Notes: generated from the letters alone by a model not told the origin. A stretch of DNA of 64,000 nucleotides from Panacibacter ginsenosidivorans (GCF_007971225.1 NZ_CP042435.1:372001-436000), one strand, 5' to 3'; positions 8,585 to 18,426 are shown, numbered from the stretch's first letter. Numbers and translations are program-made.

Positions 8585-9649
8585 TCACCTCAGATCGTTC
8601 AATAATTTTTGTGCTGCCGCTTTTATTTGCACCATATCTTTTTCTATTTCGGTTTCATCAAGAAAATAAAAAGGCACAAAATTCTCTTTCTCAATTCGGT
8701 TCAATCCACGAAATGGCTGGCCGGCTTTCCATGTGGCATTGGCAAAACGCAGCAACAACATCTTATCATCTTTACTTATTGAATCATTTATTATTGATCG
8801 TAACATGTAAGATGGCAAAACATTTTTAGTTGTAGCAAAATAACTAAGGCCACACTCCAATGCATAGAATCCTGCCACATTTGTAGCTACTTTTTGTTCT
8901 GCAGCTGATTTTTTTGTTACTGCAGTATCATCCCGGGGTAATAAAAAAACAGGCGGGGTTTGCTGCTGGCTTGTGTAATAACCCTTATGCATTGCTTCGG
9001 CCATCTCCAAAGCAAAATTTTTGCTTTGCATAAGACCGCGGATCTTTTTCATTTGAACCTCTGTGCTGCTATGTGTTACATCCTGCATAGATGCCAATAA
9101 TTTTGAAGCTGCATTCTTAATCTGAACCTGGTCTTTTATAATTTCATCCTGAGGCAAAAAATTGGCTACAGTAAAAGTAGGTCTTGTAATTCTTTTAAGA
9201 TCTCTGAATGGTTGTGCTGCTTTCCATGTGGCATTTGCAAAGCGATCAAGCAATAATGCTGTATTTGAATCCAAAGTGTTAGCGACAATTTTTTCAAACC
9301 ATGCTACCGGTGTTTGACCAGATTGGTTGCATAAAAAAGTAACGCCACATTCCAATGCATAAAATCCCGATAAATTGGTTGCTATTTTTTCTTCTTTTAC
9401 ACTTGTTAATAAGGTGCTGTTATCTTCGCTCAAAACAGGAAATACAGGAGCAGCTTCACCTTGTGAGATATAGTAAGCCTTTTCCAATACGCTTGCCATG
9501 GATACGTTATAATTAACGTCCCGTATCAGAGAATCTATTTTTTTTAATTCAGTAATAATTTGTTCCTGCATGTTATTTTCTTTTTTTGCAGTGCATAAGG
9601 GTAGACTAACAGCAAATAAAAATAAGAAGAAGTTGATATGCGTTTTCAT
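8585..9649 (-). CDS. Secreted protein with two tandem homologous domains, unknown function
   Basis: 354 residues with a signal peptide (INFFLFLFAVSLPLCTAKK). The mature part is an internal duplication of about 150 residues per unit. The first unit reads AYYISQGEAAPVFPVL, then NLSGFYALECGVTFL, RFANATWKAAQPFRDLKRI and QVQIKNAASKLL. The second reads GYYTSQQQTPPVFLLP, NVAGFYALECGLSYF, RFANATWKAGQPFRGLNRI and MVQIKAAAQKLL. The FYALECG and RFANATWKAxQPFR motifs occur once in each unit. I do not recognise the family. It is followed 60 bases on by nhaA in divergent-free minus-strand order (nhaA is upstream), so the two may be co-transcribed. Confidence 0.75.
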   Translation of the reverse strand: MKTHINFFLFLFAVSLPLCTAKKENNMQEQIITELKKIDSLIRDVNYNVSMASVLEKAYYISQGEAAPVFPVLSEDNSTLLTSVKEEKIATNLSGFYALECGVTFLCNQSGQTPVAWFEKIVANTLDSNTALLLDRFANATWKAAQPFRDLKRITRPTFTVANFLPQDEIIKDQVQIKNAASKLLASMQDVTHSSTEVQMKKIRGLMQSKNFALEMAEAMHKGYYTSQQQTPPVFLLPRDDTAVTKKSAAEQKVATNVAGFYALECGLSYFATTKNVLPSYMLRSIINDSISKDDKMLLLRFANATWKAGQPFRGLNRIEKENFVPFYFLDETEIEKDMVQIKAAAQKLLNDLR

Positions 9650-9709
9650 GTTAGCATTTTCAAAAGAAATTTAATATAACTCATCTGTTTTATAAATGCT
9701 TCTTTTTGT

Positions 9710-10846
9710 TTAATCTCTTTTAAATACTGATTTCAACCAGCTAAAACCAAGTATTCCTGATATAAGCGAAGCAATTAATACCATAAACTTTGAACTATTA
9801 ATAGTAGTTTCATTTGTGTAAGCAAGCTGTGTAATAAAAATCGACATGGTAAAACCTATACCTGCCAATAATCCTGCCCCAAATAGATGTTTCCATTTTA
9901 CATCGGGCGGTAATGAGCAAACACCCGTAATTACAGCAAGAAAACAAAATAATATTATACCTGTTGGTTTGCCTGCAACAAGTCCTGATAAAATACCAAT
10001 GCTGTTGTTATCCGCAAAACCTTCGTACCAGTTAACATGAATAATAATACCCGTATTAGCTAATGCAAATAATGGCATAATAATAAAAGCAACAGGTTTA
10101 TGTAATACATGCTGCAGTTTATAAGAAGGAGAGCGTATACTCCCATCGCCAAAAGGTACTGCAAACGCTAACAATACTCCTGCGATAGTTGTATGCACTC
10201 CTGACTGTAACATGAAATACCACATTACAATGCCTCCTATTATGTATGGAATAAGGTTATGAATTTTTAGCCGGTTAAGCAGAAGCAAAATCCCGAAGAC
10301 AAATAAAGCAATAAGAAGATTTATAACAGATAAAGTTCCTGTGTAAAAAACAGCAATAATTATTATCGCGCCAAGGTCATCAATTACGGCTAAAGCTGTT
10401 AGGAATATCTTTAAAGAAGCAGGCACTTTACTTCCAAGCAATGCAAGAATGCCTAATGAAAAAGCAATATCAGTTGCCATAGGAATGCCTGCACCGGATT
10501 GTGTTGGTGTTCTAAAATTGAAGAACAAAAAAATACAGGCGGGTATGATCATGCCGCCTAATGCACCAAGTACAGGAAGCAAAGCATTTTTTAAATTTGA
10601 CAATTCGCCAACGTACAATTCTCTTTCCAGTTCCAGGCCTATCAATAAAAAGAAAATGGCCATAAGACCATCATTTATCCAATGCTCCAAACTAAGCCCA
10701 AGAATATCTGTATGCCACAAACCTATATAATCATGCTGCCAGGCAGAATTAGCAAGCGCAAGCGATAATATTGTACAAGCAACCAATACAAGCCCACCAG
10801 CTTTTTCACTATTGAAGAAATCGTTGAATAATTTTGTTAGCGCCAT
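9710..10846 (-). CDS. nhaA: Na+/H+ antiporter NhaA
   Basis: Inner-membrane exchanger that expels sodium in return for protons. 378 residues with about 12 hydrophobic helices, the usual size. The N-terminal FFNSEKAGGLVLVACTILSLA, MATDIAFSLGIL (Asp about 126) and AVIDDLGAIIIIA (Asp pair about 156-157) correspond to the ion-binding aspartates of E. coli NhaA. The start MALTKLFNDF has no better alternative. It ends about 60 bases before the duplicated-domain secreted protein on the same strand. The block of both genes is bracketed by inverted repeat copies at 8498 and 10941. Confidence 0.96.
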   Translation of the reverse strand: MALTKLFNDFFNSEKAGGLVLVACTILSLALANSAWQHDYIGLWHTDILGLSLEHWINDGLMAIFFLLIGLELERELYVGELSNLKNALLPVLGALGGMIIPACIFLFFNFRTPTQSGAGIPMATDIAFSLGILALLGSKVPASLKIFLTALAVIDDLGAIIIIAVFYTGTLSVINLLIALFVFGILLLLNRLKIHNLIPYIIGGIVMWYFMLQSGVHTTIAGVLLAFAVPFGDGSIRSPSYKLQHVLHKPVAFIIMPLFALANTGIIIHVNWYEGFADNNSIGILSGLVAGKPTGIILFCFLAVITGVCSLPPDVKWKHLFGAGLLAGIGFTMSIFITQLAYTNETTINSSKFMVLIASLISGILGFSWLKSVFKRD

Positions 10847-10940
10847 TATACCAGCTTAATAATGTCCTGTTGTTTTTAGAAACAATAAGATAGCCTTATT
10901 AAAATTGTTATACTATATTTTGCTCAGAAATGAAATGAAC

Positions 10941-10960
10941 GTACAAGTGAGTGACACAAT
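10941..10960 (+). repeat. Dispersed intergenic repeat, class A
   Basis: Class A core ending AAT instead of AAC, followed by AAAAGCTTAATAG, a flank variant also seen at 5781 and 56867. It lies upstream of nhaA, with the GTAC end facing it. Confidence 0.88.
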
Positions 10961-11001
10961 AAAAGCTTAATAGTAGTACTTAAGCCAGGCAAAGAAAAAT
11001 A

Positions 11002-11883
11002 CTAATCAAAAAGGTCGGAAGATAAATACCTGTCGCCACGATCGCAGACAATAAAAACAATAATGCCTTCTTTTAATTCCCGGGAAAGTTTTATAGCAGC
11101 ATGTGCCGCACCGCCGCTGCTCATTCCACTGAAGATTGCTTCTCTTGTTGCCAATTTTTTGGCCATGTTGCGTGCATCTTTTTCATCTACTTCTATAATG
11201 CGGTCAACACGATCTCTTTCAAAAATTTTTGGCAAATATGCAATTGGCCATTTGCGTATGCCGGGTATATGCGATCCGTCTGTGGGCTGGCAGCCTACTA
11301 TCTGCACAGCAGGATTTTGTTCTTTCAAATATCTTGACACACCCATGATGGTGCCTGTAGTACCCATGGCAGAAACGAAATGTGTTACTTTACCTTCTGT
11401 GTCTTTCCATATTTCCGGGCCTGTAGTGCGGTAATGCATCCGGTAATTATCTGGATTTGCAAACTGGTTTAGCATAAGGTAACCGCCTTTTGCAACCTGC
11501 TCATTCGCATAATCAATAGCGCCTTCCATAGATCTTGCCTGAGGTGTAAGCACCACTGTTGCTCCAAAGGCCTGCATAGTTAAAATCCTTTCTCTGGTTG
11601 CATCTTCGGGCATTACTAATTCTATTGGCACACCAAATAAACTTGCTATCATAGCAAGCGCAATACCCGTATTGCCACTTGTTGCTTCAATTAATTTTAT
11701 GCCAGGTTTTATTTCCCCGCGATCAAGTGCACCTTTAATCATACCGTATGCTGCACGGTCTTTTACACTGCCACCGGGGTTATCCCCTTCAAGCTTGGCA
11801 TAAATAGTAACATTTTTATTTACAGTAATGTTCTTTAACTCCACTATCGGTGTATTGCCAACAAGATCAAGAATGGTTGCCAT
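11002..11883 (-). CDS. cysM: Cysteine synthase B (CysM)
   Basis: PLP-dependent enzyme that makes cysteine from O-acetylserine and sulfide or thiosulfate. The start at 11883 (MATILDLVGNTPIVELKNI) fits the family; an upstream in-frame ATG would add an unrelated 18 residues. The PLP lysine is in NPGGSVKDRAA (about residue 41), the substrate loop EATSGNTGIALA at about 67-78, and SGMSSGGAAHAA near the C-terminus. HIPGIRKWPIAYLPKIF is closer to CysM than CysK. 293 residues is the normal size. No other sulfur-assimilation genes are adjacent. Confidence 0.93.
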   Translation of the reverse strand: MATILDLVGNTPIVELKNITVNKNVTIYAKLEGDNPGGSVKDRAAYGMIKGALDRGEIKPGIKLIEATSGNTGIALAMIASLFGVPIELVMPEDATRERILTMQAFGATVVLTPQARSMEGAIDYANEQVAKGGYLMLNQFANPDNYRMHYRTTGPEIWKDTEGKVTHFVSAMGTTGTIMGVSRYLKEQNPAVQIVGCQPTDGSHIPGIRKWPIAYLPKIFERDRVDRIIEVDEKDARNMAKKLATREAIFSGMSSGGAAHAAIKLSRELKEGIIVFIVCDRGDRYLSSDLFD

Positions 11884-12007
11884 AATATATTTTTTAACGC
11901 TTACTTTTCCGGCACTGCAATTTAATAATGAAATCAATGTAGTGTAAGCAAAATAATTTCGGATATAAATATTTTGATACCAGCTTCGGTAATTCTTGTT
12001 GATCTTC

Positions 12008-12027
12008 GTTGCGTCGCATTTCGTTCA
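12008..12027 (-). repeat. Dispersed intergenic repeat, decayed (class C)
   Basis: GTTGCGTCGCA is intact, but the distal half reads TTTCGTTCATC instead of CTCTTGTAC. The same GATGAA ending is seen at 17884 and 18188, suggesting a third subtype rather than random decay. Confidence 0.65.
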
Positions 12028-12049
12028 TCTGCAGACTATGAATTGAACA

Positions 12050-12088
12050 GGAAAAACAAAACCCTGCAAAATTTTGAATTTTGCAGGG
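12050..12088 (-). terminator. Terminator of the sulfatase gene
   Basis: Twelve-base-pair stem CCCTGCAAAATT/AATTTTGCAGGG with a three-base loop. On the minus strand it is followed by GTTTTGTTTTTCC, 30 bases after the sulfatase stop. Confidence 0.85.
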
Positions 12089-12119
12089 ATATCTACAAAC
12101 GTTGTTACAAAAAATTATT

Positions 12120-13493
12120 TTAATGCAATGTATCCATTGTGGCCTGGAACTGTTGTCGGATCGCTTTTTCCTGAGGCGTCATAGCCGATTTTTTTATCGG
12201 ATTTTTTTCTTTAGGATCAAGGACTATGTTATAAAACTTACCGGTACTATCATAAAGTTTATAAGTAGTATTGTTGATCCATCTTCTCACTTTATCTCCA
12301 TTAGGTTGATTGGTACCTGGCTTATAATGACAAAATATCCAATCTCTTTTTGGAGTAGAGAATCCTTTTAGCTGGTTTAAAAAACTTAAGCCATCTGTTT
12401 GTCCGTAATCAGCAGGCACTGTAGCGCCTGCAGCTTCTATTGCAGTTGGCATAAAGTCAGTAAAATCTATCAGGTTATTGTTTACCTGTCCGCCTGTAAC
12501 ACCACCTGCAGGCCAGGAAACAATTAATGGTACATGGGTACCAAGGATTGTTGTAGTTGATTTTGCCCCTTCCTGGTAAACACCATCCTGTGTAAACCAA
12601 ATATTATGAGGTGTTCCATTATCACCTACAAACATTACTATAGTATTATTGAAAAGGTTCCATGCCCTTAAAGAATCCATTAACTGCCCGATCTTTTTAT
12701 CCATATATTTTACCATAGATGGGAAATAAGCTGTATCCGGAGTACTCGTTTTATTATCCCATGTGGCAAATTCAGGATCATCAGGTGTTGGTGAATACGG
12801 GTAATGACAAAGCGTTATCGGAAAGTAAACAAAGAAATTATTATTCTTATTTTGTTTTACGAAAGAAATTACACGATCAGTGAAAATATCATCCCCATAA
12901 AGATTTGCTACTAAATTATCGGGCAAATAAGTACCGTTCTCATAAATACGCGGAGTTTTATAATGCGAGCCGTTATCTCCAACAAATGCATTCCATACAC
13001 TATAACCATCAAAACCGTGAGCTCTTATAGAAGCATCACCCCCGTCAAACTCCCACTTGGCAGCTACATAAGTTGCATAACCTGCACCCTGTAATACATT
13101 CGACATCATTTTTTGATTCAAGTCAAGCACTCCCCACTCTGAATAATTGCGGAAATTATATTTACCCGTCATGAACATAGTTCTTGAAGGAGAACAAAGT
13201 GGTGAACCATAACAATTGGTAAACCGCATACCTGCATTTGCCAGCTTATCAATGTTTGGCGTTTGAAAACTTTCACCTCCATCAACGGTAGGAATACCAT
13301 AACCCACATCATCTGCTAGTATCAGGATGATATTTGGTTTGCCATTAGATGCTGCTTGTGATGCATCTGCTGCTGTAAGTGTTTTATCTTCCAAAGGTGA
13401 GAGTTCGCTTGCTTTGCGGCAGGATTGTAAAACCATAACCCCAACGCATAACAAAAACATGATAACCGGAAGAAAAAATAATTTTGTTTTCAT
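12120..13493 (-). CDS. Arylsulfatase-family lipoprotein
   Basis: Sulfate-ester hydrolase of the alkaline phosphatase superfamily, about 457 residues from MKTKLFFLPV. The signal ends in the lipobox VLQSC, so the protein is probably lipid-anchored in the envelope. The sulfatase motif CSPSRTMFMTGKY begins at about residue 100; the Cys is the one matured to formylglycine. DDVGYG (about 61-66) and GDNGTPHN supply metal ligands. Bacteroidota use such enzymes on sulfated glycans, but no polysaccharide-utilisation genes surround it, so the substrate is unknown. Repeat copies at 12008 and 13861 bracket it. Confidence 0.92.
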   Translation of the reverse strand: MKTKLFFLPVIMFLLCVGVMVLQSCRKASELSPLEDKTLTAADASQAASNGKPNIILILADDVGYGIPTVDGGESFQTPNIDKLANAGMRFTNCYGSPLCSPSRTMFMTGKYNFRNYSEWGVLDLNQKMMSNVLQGAGYATYVAAKWEFDGGDASIRAHGFDGYSVWNAFVGDNGSHYKTPRIYENGTYLPDNLVANLYGDDIFTDRVISFVKQNKNNNFFVYFPITLCHYPYSPTPDDPEFATWDNKTSTPDTAYFPSMVKYMDKKIGQLMDSLRAWNLFNNTIVMFVGDNGTPHNIWFTQDGVYQEGAKSTTTILGTHVPLIVSWPAGGVTGGQVNNNLIDFTDFMPTAIEAAGATVPADYGQTDGLSFLNQLKGFSTPKRDWIFCHYKPGTNQPNGDKVRRWINNTTYKLYDSTGKFYNIVLDPKEKNPIKKSAMTPQEKAIRQQFQATMDTLH

Positions 13494-14009
13494 TCTTTTT
13501 GGTTTAGTAGTCAGGTTAAATATTAATCTGTTAATGATGGATTCCATTAGCTTAATTTCTGCTTCTTAACTGAATAACATTGCAGGTTTACTTTTGTTAT
13601 TTTGTTTCATGTGAACGAATATTTTCAGCTAAAATTTAGAGCATGAATCTTCTATCGATTAATAAATAAATTCAGACAGAATATGCAGAATAATCACAGG
13701 GTATAGAGAATGTGAAAACAGATAACTGTCTATAATAGGTAAAAATAGGGTTTATTCTTAAAAATATGTAAAGGTGATTGATATATAAGTTTATCTTAAT
13801 TGCAGATCTACAAGCAGTTGTCTAAGAATACTCAGTTTTTTTGCCGCCCGGATATATGTTGTACAAGAGTGCGACGCAAGGATGTTGCCATGAAAAGACA
13901 GGCTGGAGTTCAAAACACTTTTTTAGTTCAAAAGCATGATTTTATCATAAAACTAAAAACATAATATTGCGGCTGCAAAATATTGGGAAATGATTATTTG
14001 TTATTTTGA
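13494..14009. other. 516-base intergenic region, divergent promoters expected
   Basis: AT-rich spacer between the divergent sulfatase and mltG genes. It contains the class B repeat at 13861-13880 and nothing else I can name. No ORF with family similarity is seen on either strand. Confidence 0.5.
13861..13880 (+). repeat. Dispersed intergenic repeat, class B
   Basis: Class B core ending AAG, followed by GATGTTGCCATGAAAAGACAG and GGCTGGAG, matching the extended flank. Confidence 0.9.
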
Positions 14010-15050
14010 ATGAACATGAAAAAGAAACTTTTTTTTATAGCGGCGTTTATTATATTGCTTTTGCTAACCGGCGCCTGGCTCCTGTTTGGACCGTCTACAT
14101 CATTTGATGAAAAAAACAAATATCTTTTTGTTAGAAGCGGAGAAAATATTCAGCAACAGGTGGAAGCACAAGTTGACACAGGTAATATTGTGCACTTCCC
14201 TTTTATTTTTAAAGTGGTTGCTTCGCAAACAGGTGTGTGGGATAAATTAAAACCGGGCAGGTTTGAAATAAAAAAAGGTACCAGCATTTTTAATATGGTA
14301 CGCATGCTGCGTAATAATGTTCAGTCACCGGTTAAACTGGTTATAAATAAATTACGCACCAAAGAAAATTTTGCAAAATTATTAGGCAAGAATTTTTCAT
14401 TTGATTCAGCAGCCGCCATGCAATTTTTAACCAGTAATGATTCTTTGCTGCAACTTGGTGTAGATACCAATACAGTGTTTACAATGATAATACCAGATAC
14501 TTATCTTTTTAACTGGAATACGCGACCGCGCAACTTGTTGACAAAACTGAAAGAACAAGAAGAAAAATATTGGAACAGCAATCGCCTTCAACTGGCGCAG
14601 GAGCAGGGTTTAACGCCCCGGCAGGTTTATACCATTGCCTCTATCGTAGAAGAAGAAACCAATAAGGATGATGAAAAGGGTTCAATAGCCAGTGTTTATA
14701 TTAACCGCATGAATAAGGGAATGCCACTGGGAGCGGATCCAACTGTAAAATATGCTTTAAGAGATTTTGCATTAAAAAGAATTTATTTTAAACACCTTGC
14801 TGTTGAATCACCATACAATACTTACCGTTATAAAGGTTTGCCCCCGGGCCCTATTTGTACGCCATCGCAAACTACTATTGATGCAGTATTAAATGCACCC
14901 AAAACAGATTATCTTTTCTTTGTTGCAAAAAGTGATTTCAGCGGTTATCATCATTTCAGCAATAACTTTGCAGAGCACGACCGTTATGCAAAAGAATACC
15001 AGCAGGCATTAGACACACTAATAAAAAATAAACAAAAGCAACAGGATTGA
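14010..15050 (+). CDS. mltG: Endolytic transglycosylase MltG
   Basis: Cuts nascent peptidoglycan glycan strands and sets their length. 346 residues: a basic N-terminus and one membrane helix (residues 6-26), a LysM-like segment near 35-110 and the YceG catalytic domain. The catalytic glutamate lies in IASIVEEETN (about 209-217). The later motifs GADPTVKYAL, ESPYNTYRYKGLPPGPICTPS and YLFFVAKSDFSGYHHFS are diagnostic. It is anchored in the inner membrane facing the periplasm. Its TGA overlaps the TTG start of the next gene, so the two are translationally coupled. Confidence 0.95.
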   Translation: MNMKKKLFFIAAFIILLLLTGAWLLFGPSTSFDEKNKYLFVRSGENIQQQVEAQVDTGNIVHFPFIFKVVASQTGVWDKLKPGRFEIKKGTSIFNMVRMLRNNVQSPVKLVINKLRTKENFAKLLGKNFSFDSAAAMQFLTSNDSLLQLGVDTNTVFTMIIPDTYLFNWNTRPRNLLTKLKEQEEKYWNSNRLQLAQEQGLTPRQVYTIASIVEEETNKDDEKGSIASVYINRMNKGMPLGADPTVKYALRDFALKRIYFKHLAVESPYNTYRYKGLPPGPICTPSQTTIDAVLNAPKTDYLFFVAKSDFSGYHHFSNNFAEHDRYAKEYQQALDTLIKNKQKQQD

Positions 15051-16003
15051 GAAAAATAGAACGCATCATACGGCAATCAAAACCTGTTAATGCTGTAAGG
15101 GAAAGAAGCAAAAAAATTTTTATACCCGGTTTCGAAGGCTTACATCTCTATGAGGTGTATCGTTTTTTTATTGCACAGGTTAGGCGGGAAGGTCTTAATA
15201 CAAGAGCTGCTGCTATATCGTTTAATATTATTATGGCTATACCTGCTGCCTGTTTATTTTTGTTTACACTGGTGCCATATTTTCCGGTAGCAAAGAACAT
15301 ACATAATGAACTGATAGGCGTAATTGCGGATATAAGCCCAAATGAAGACACCAAAAAGCTCATCTCCGATTTCCTTGACGATTTTTTTAATAAACCGAAA
15401 ACCGGTTTATTATCTATCGGTTTTGTACTTGCGTTGTTTTATACTTCCAACGCTATGATGGGTATTATAAGAGGTTTCGACAGATCACTTGTAGTAAGGG
15501 CAAAAACAAATTTTCTAAAAAAGAGGTTAAGGGCTATAAAACTTACAATTATACTGGTGCTTCTTTTTATAGGTACGGCATTAATCTCTGCAGGGCAAGG
15601 TGTTTTATTTAATTATATAATGGATGCACTTGGTGTAAAAAATGAGAGCACAAAATCGCTCATACAAAGCCTGCGTTGGGTAATTGTAGTGGCACTTTTT
15701 TTATATTCCATCGCTTTCATTTATAAGTTCGCCCCATCTGTACAAAAAAGATGGAAACTGCTTTCCGCCGGCGCCATATTTGCAACATTTCTGATGGTTG
15801 TAACCACCTGGCTCTTCTCTTTATGGGCACAAAATTTTTCTAACTACAATAAATTTTATGGTTCAATAGGCACGTTGCTCATGATCATGACGCTTATTTT
15901 TATGAATTCGCTTGTATTGCTTGTAGGGTATGAATTAAACGTAAGTATTGCGCATTTAAAACAGGAAGCAGAAAGAAAGAATTTAAAAGACGGCATCAGT
16001 TAA
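15047..16003 (+). CDS. YihY/BrkB-family inner membrane protein
   Basis: 318 residues with about six hydrophobic segments (for example AAAISFNIIMAIPAACLFLF and TGLLSIGFVLALFYTSNAM). The pattern is that of the YihY/virulence factor BrkB family, once mis-called ribonuclease BN. Its role is unproven, perhaps transport. The start is a TTG at 15047 inside TTGA, which also contains the stop of mltG; no ATG gives the full N-terminus. Basic residues at both ends point to cytoplasmic termini. Coupling to mltG suggests a shared envelope role. Confidence 0.87.
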   Translation: MRKIERIIRQSKPVNAVRERSKKIFIPGFEGLHLYEVYRFFIAQVRREGLNTRAAAISFNIIMAIPAACLFLFTLVPYFPVAKNIHNELIGVIADISPNEDTKKLISDFLDDFFNKPKTGLLSIGFVLALFYTSNAMMGIIRGFDRSLVVRAKTNFLKKRLRAIKLTIILVLLFIGTALISAGQGVLFNYIMDALGVKNESTKSLIQSLRWVIVVALFLYSIAFIYKFAPSVQKRWKLLSAGAIFATFLMVVTTWLFSLWAQNFSNYNKFYGSIGTLLMIMTLIFMNSLVLLVGYELNVSIAHLKQEAERKNLKDGIS

Positions 16004-16043
16004 AAATATTTTGAGCCCGGCTGTATTATATATGGCATCACTC

Positions 16044-16063
16044 GTTGCGTCGCACTCTTGTAC
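16044..16063 (-). repeat. Dispersed intergenic repeat, class B
   Basis: Perfect class B core. The outer flank GAGCCCGGCTGTA and ATGGCATC is one of the best-preserved extended copies. The GTAC end faces the start of the M1 peptidase. Confidence 0.92.
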
Positions 16064-16161
16064 AGTATAAAAGTAATGCAGCTTATTCAGCTTAAACAGA
16101 ACCGGCTTCCATTTATATATTTCTTAAAAAAAATTGTCACTGAATACCCTATTTTTATTGC

Positions 16162-17838
16162 ATGAAGAAAATATTTTTATTACTGCCTTATTTTATTCTA
16201 TTCTTGAATGCAGCCTTTGCACAATTAGGAGTAAGAAAAGAAACATTTACACACGCAGATTCATTGCGAGGTTCATTAAATCCTGAAAGGACCTGGTGGG
16301 ATGTATTAAGATATGATATAGAAGTAAAACCAGATTATAATAATAAAACAATTGAAGGAAAAACAACCATTCACTATAAAGCTGTAAAAGAAAATCATCC
16401 TGCTTTTATGCAGGTAGATTTACAGGAACCGCTGATTATTGACAGTTGCCTGTTTAATAACAACAGGTCAGTACAATTTACAAAAGAGGGTAATGCATGG
16501 CATGTAAATGCGCCTAAACAAAAACAATATTCTGAAGCGAGCATTACAGTTTATTACCATGGCAAACCACGTGAAGCAGTTCGTCCGCCATGGGATGGTG
16601 GTTGGATATGGAAAAAAGATTCGCTCGGCCGGCCATGGATGAGTGTTGCCTGCCAGGGTCTCGGTGCCAGTGTCTGGTACCCCTGTAAAGATCATCAAAG
16701 CGATGAACCCGATAATGGCGCATCTTTAACAATGATCGTTCCGGATACATTGGTAGCAGTAGGTAATGGAAGATTGAAAAGTAAATATTTAAAAGATGGA
16801 TTAGCAAGATATACCTGGGAAGTTGTTGATCCTATCAATAATTATAATATCATTCCATATATAGGTAAATATGTAAACTGGACAGATACTTTCATGGGCG
16901 AAAAAGGAAAACTGGATCTAAGCTATTGGGTATTGGATTATGAACTGAGCAAAGCAAAAAAACAATTTGAACAGGTAAAGCCTATGCTGCGTGCCTTTGA
17001 ATATTGGATGGGGCCTTATCCTTTTTATGAAGATGGTTATAAACTGGTACAGGCACCTCATCTTGGAATGGAACACCAGAGTGCAGTTGCCTACGGCAAC
17101 AAATTCCAGAACGGTTACCTTGGCACCGATTTGTCTGGTACAGGCTGGGGATTGAAATGGGATTTTATAATTGTACATGAAAGTGGTCATGAATGGTTTG
17201 CCAATAATATTACTTCTAAAGATCTTGCTGATATGTGGGTGCACGAAGGTTTTACCAACTACAGTGAGACGTTATTCACAGATTATTACTATGGCAAAGA
17301 GGCAGGAAATGAATATAACTATGGAACACGTAAACGTATTCGTAATGAAACAAACATTATTGGGCCTTATGGCGTAAACAAAGAAGGCAGCGGCGATATG
17401 TATTATAAAGGAGGTAATCTTTTGCAAACTATTCGTCATGCAATTGATAACGATGCAAAATGGAGACAGATACTTAGGGGATTAAATAAAACATATTATC
17501 ATCAAACAGTAACCACGGCCCAGGTAGAAAATTATATCAGTAATCAATCAGGTATTAATTTCAGTAAAGTCTTTGATCAGTATTTACGCAATACGCAAAT
17601 ACCTGTTTTGAACTATTATTATGCCAAAGATAATAAGTACCTTTTTTATAAATGGGATAATTGTATCACCGGCTTTAATTTGCAATTGGTTTTAAATAAA
17701 GACCCACAAAAACTTCGCCTCTCCCCCACTAAAGAATGGAAAAAAATTGAATTGACGAAGGAAAACAAAATTCTTTTTGATACATCTTTTATTGAGAAGA
17801 ATTATTATGTAAATGTTGAAGAAGTAAAAGGGGAATAA
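16162..17838 (+). CDS. M1-family metallopeptidase (aminopeptidase N-like), exported
   Basis: Zinc aminopeptidase of 558 residues with a signal peptide (IFLLLPYFILFLNAAFAQ). The zinc site HESGHEW lies at about 339-345, with the third ligand Glu 19 residues on in MWVHEGFTNYSE (HExxH-x18-E). The exopeptidase GAMEN loop is represented by HLGMEHQSA at about 300-308. The length is that of the short Bacteroidota M1 group, without the long C-terminal ERAP domain. It should act in the periplasm or outside the cell. Repeat copies lie 100 bases upstream and 45 bases downstream. Confidence 0.93.
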   Translation: MKKIFLLLPYFILFLNAAFAQLGVRKETFTHADSLRGSLNPERTWWDVLRYDIEVKPDYNNKTIEGKTTIHYKAVKENHPAFMQVDLQEPLIIDSCLFNNNRSVQFTKEGNAWHVNAPKQKQYSEASITVYYHGKPREAVRPPWDGGWIWKKDSLGRPWMSVACQGLGASVWYPCKDHQSDEPDNGASLTMIVPDTLVAVGNGRLKSKYLKDGLARYTWEVVDPINNYNIIPYIGKYVNWTDTFMGEKGKLDLSYWVLDYELSKAKKQFEQVKPMLRAFEYWMGPYPFYEDGYKLVQAPHLGMEHQSAVAYGNKFQNGYLGTDLSGTGWGLKWDFIIVHESGHEWFANNITSKDLADMWVHEGFTNYSETLFTDYYYGKEAGNEYNYGTRKRIRNETNIIGPYGVNKEGSGDMYYKGGNLLQTIRHAIDNDAKWRQILRGLNKTYYHQTVTTAQVENYISNQSGINFSKVFDQYLRNTQIPVLNYYYAKDNKYLFYKWDNCITGFNLQLVLNKDPQKLRLSPTKEWKKIELTKENKILFDTSFIEKNYYVNVEEVKGE

Positions 17839-17883
17839 TTAGTTAAAGCATACAGTGGCTTCATCATTGATCTGAAAGATGAA

Positions 17884-17899
17884 GTGATTGCGACGCAAC
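17884..17899 (+). repeat. Dispersed intergenic repeat, class C/decayed
   Basis: GATGAAGTGATTGCGACGCAAC replaces the usual core. The downstream AGGCGAGGCTATGAAA keeps the flank. Confidence 0.7.
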
Positions 17900-18187
17900 A
17901 GGCGAGGCTATGAAATACTGCAGTCTGTATAAAAAATAGTATTGAAAGTCGTAGCTGCTTACAATAGGATAAAATGGCTGTGTATTTTTTATCTCTCCAT
18001 TTTGTACCGTTTAATATTTAGTATATTAAGCGCTATTCAGGCACCCGTACAGTATTCCCCTTTCTGAGATGCTTTTATATTGGTAACAGATACCAGCACC
18101 GCAATATTTTTTGCGTTAACCTGCAAGTCTTTTTAGTTTAATATAGATTTCATTAATACCAACAGTATGTTTTCATGGCATCTTTTC

Positions 18188-18208
18188 TTGCGTCGCAATC
18201 CTTTCATC
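18188..18208 (-). repeat. Dispersed intergenic repeat, class C/decayed
   Basis: On the minus strand it reads GATGAAAGGATTGCGACGCAA, close to the 17884 copy. The outer flank on the plus strand is TTTTCATGGCATC. Confidence 0.7.
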
Positions 18209-18426
18209 TTTTGATCAATAATTGCGATGTTTAGATTTGCAGGCAGTGACTTCAAAAAATCATCGCAGTTGAAGTGTGCGGTGCAGCAATAAAACCAATA
18301 GAATTAAAACTGGCATCTAAATAAATTTGACTTTAAAAGTGTAGTAAAAATCTATTGGCTTTTATCTAAAAAAATCATTTTATCTTAACCGGGTTATTTT
18401 ATAGTAAACCTATTTGAACAATTTTT

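Larger units (their letters stand above)
17839..18426. other. 588-base intergenic region with two decayed repeats
   Basis: Long AT-rich spacer between the M1 peptidase and ruvA. It contains facing decayed repeat copies at 17884 and 18188. No ORF with recognisable similarity is present on either strand, and no clear terminator. Confidence 0.5.
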
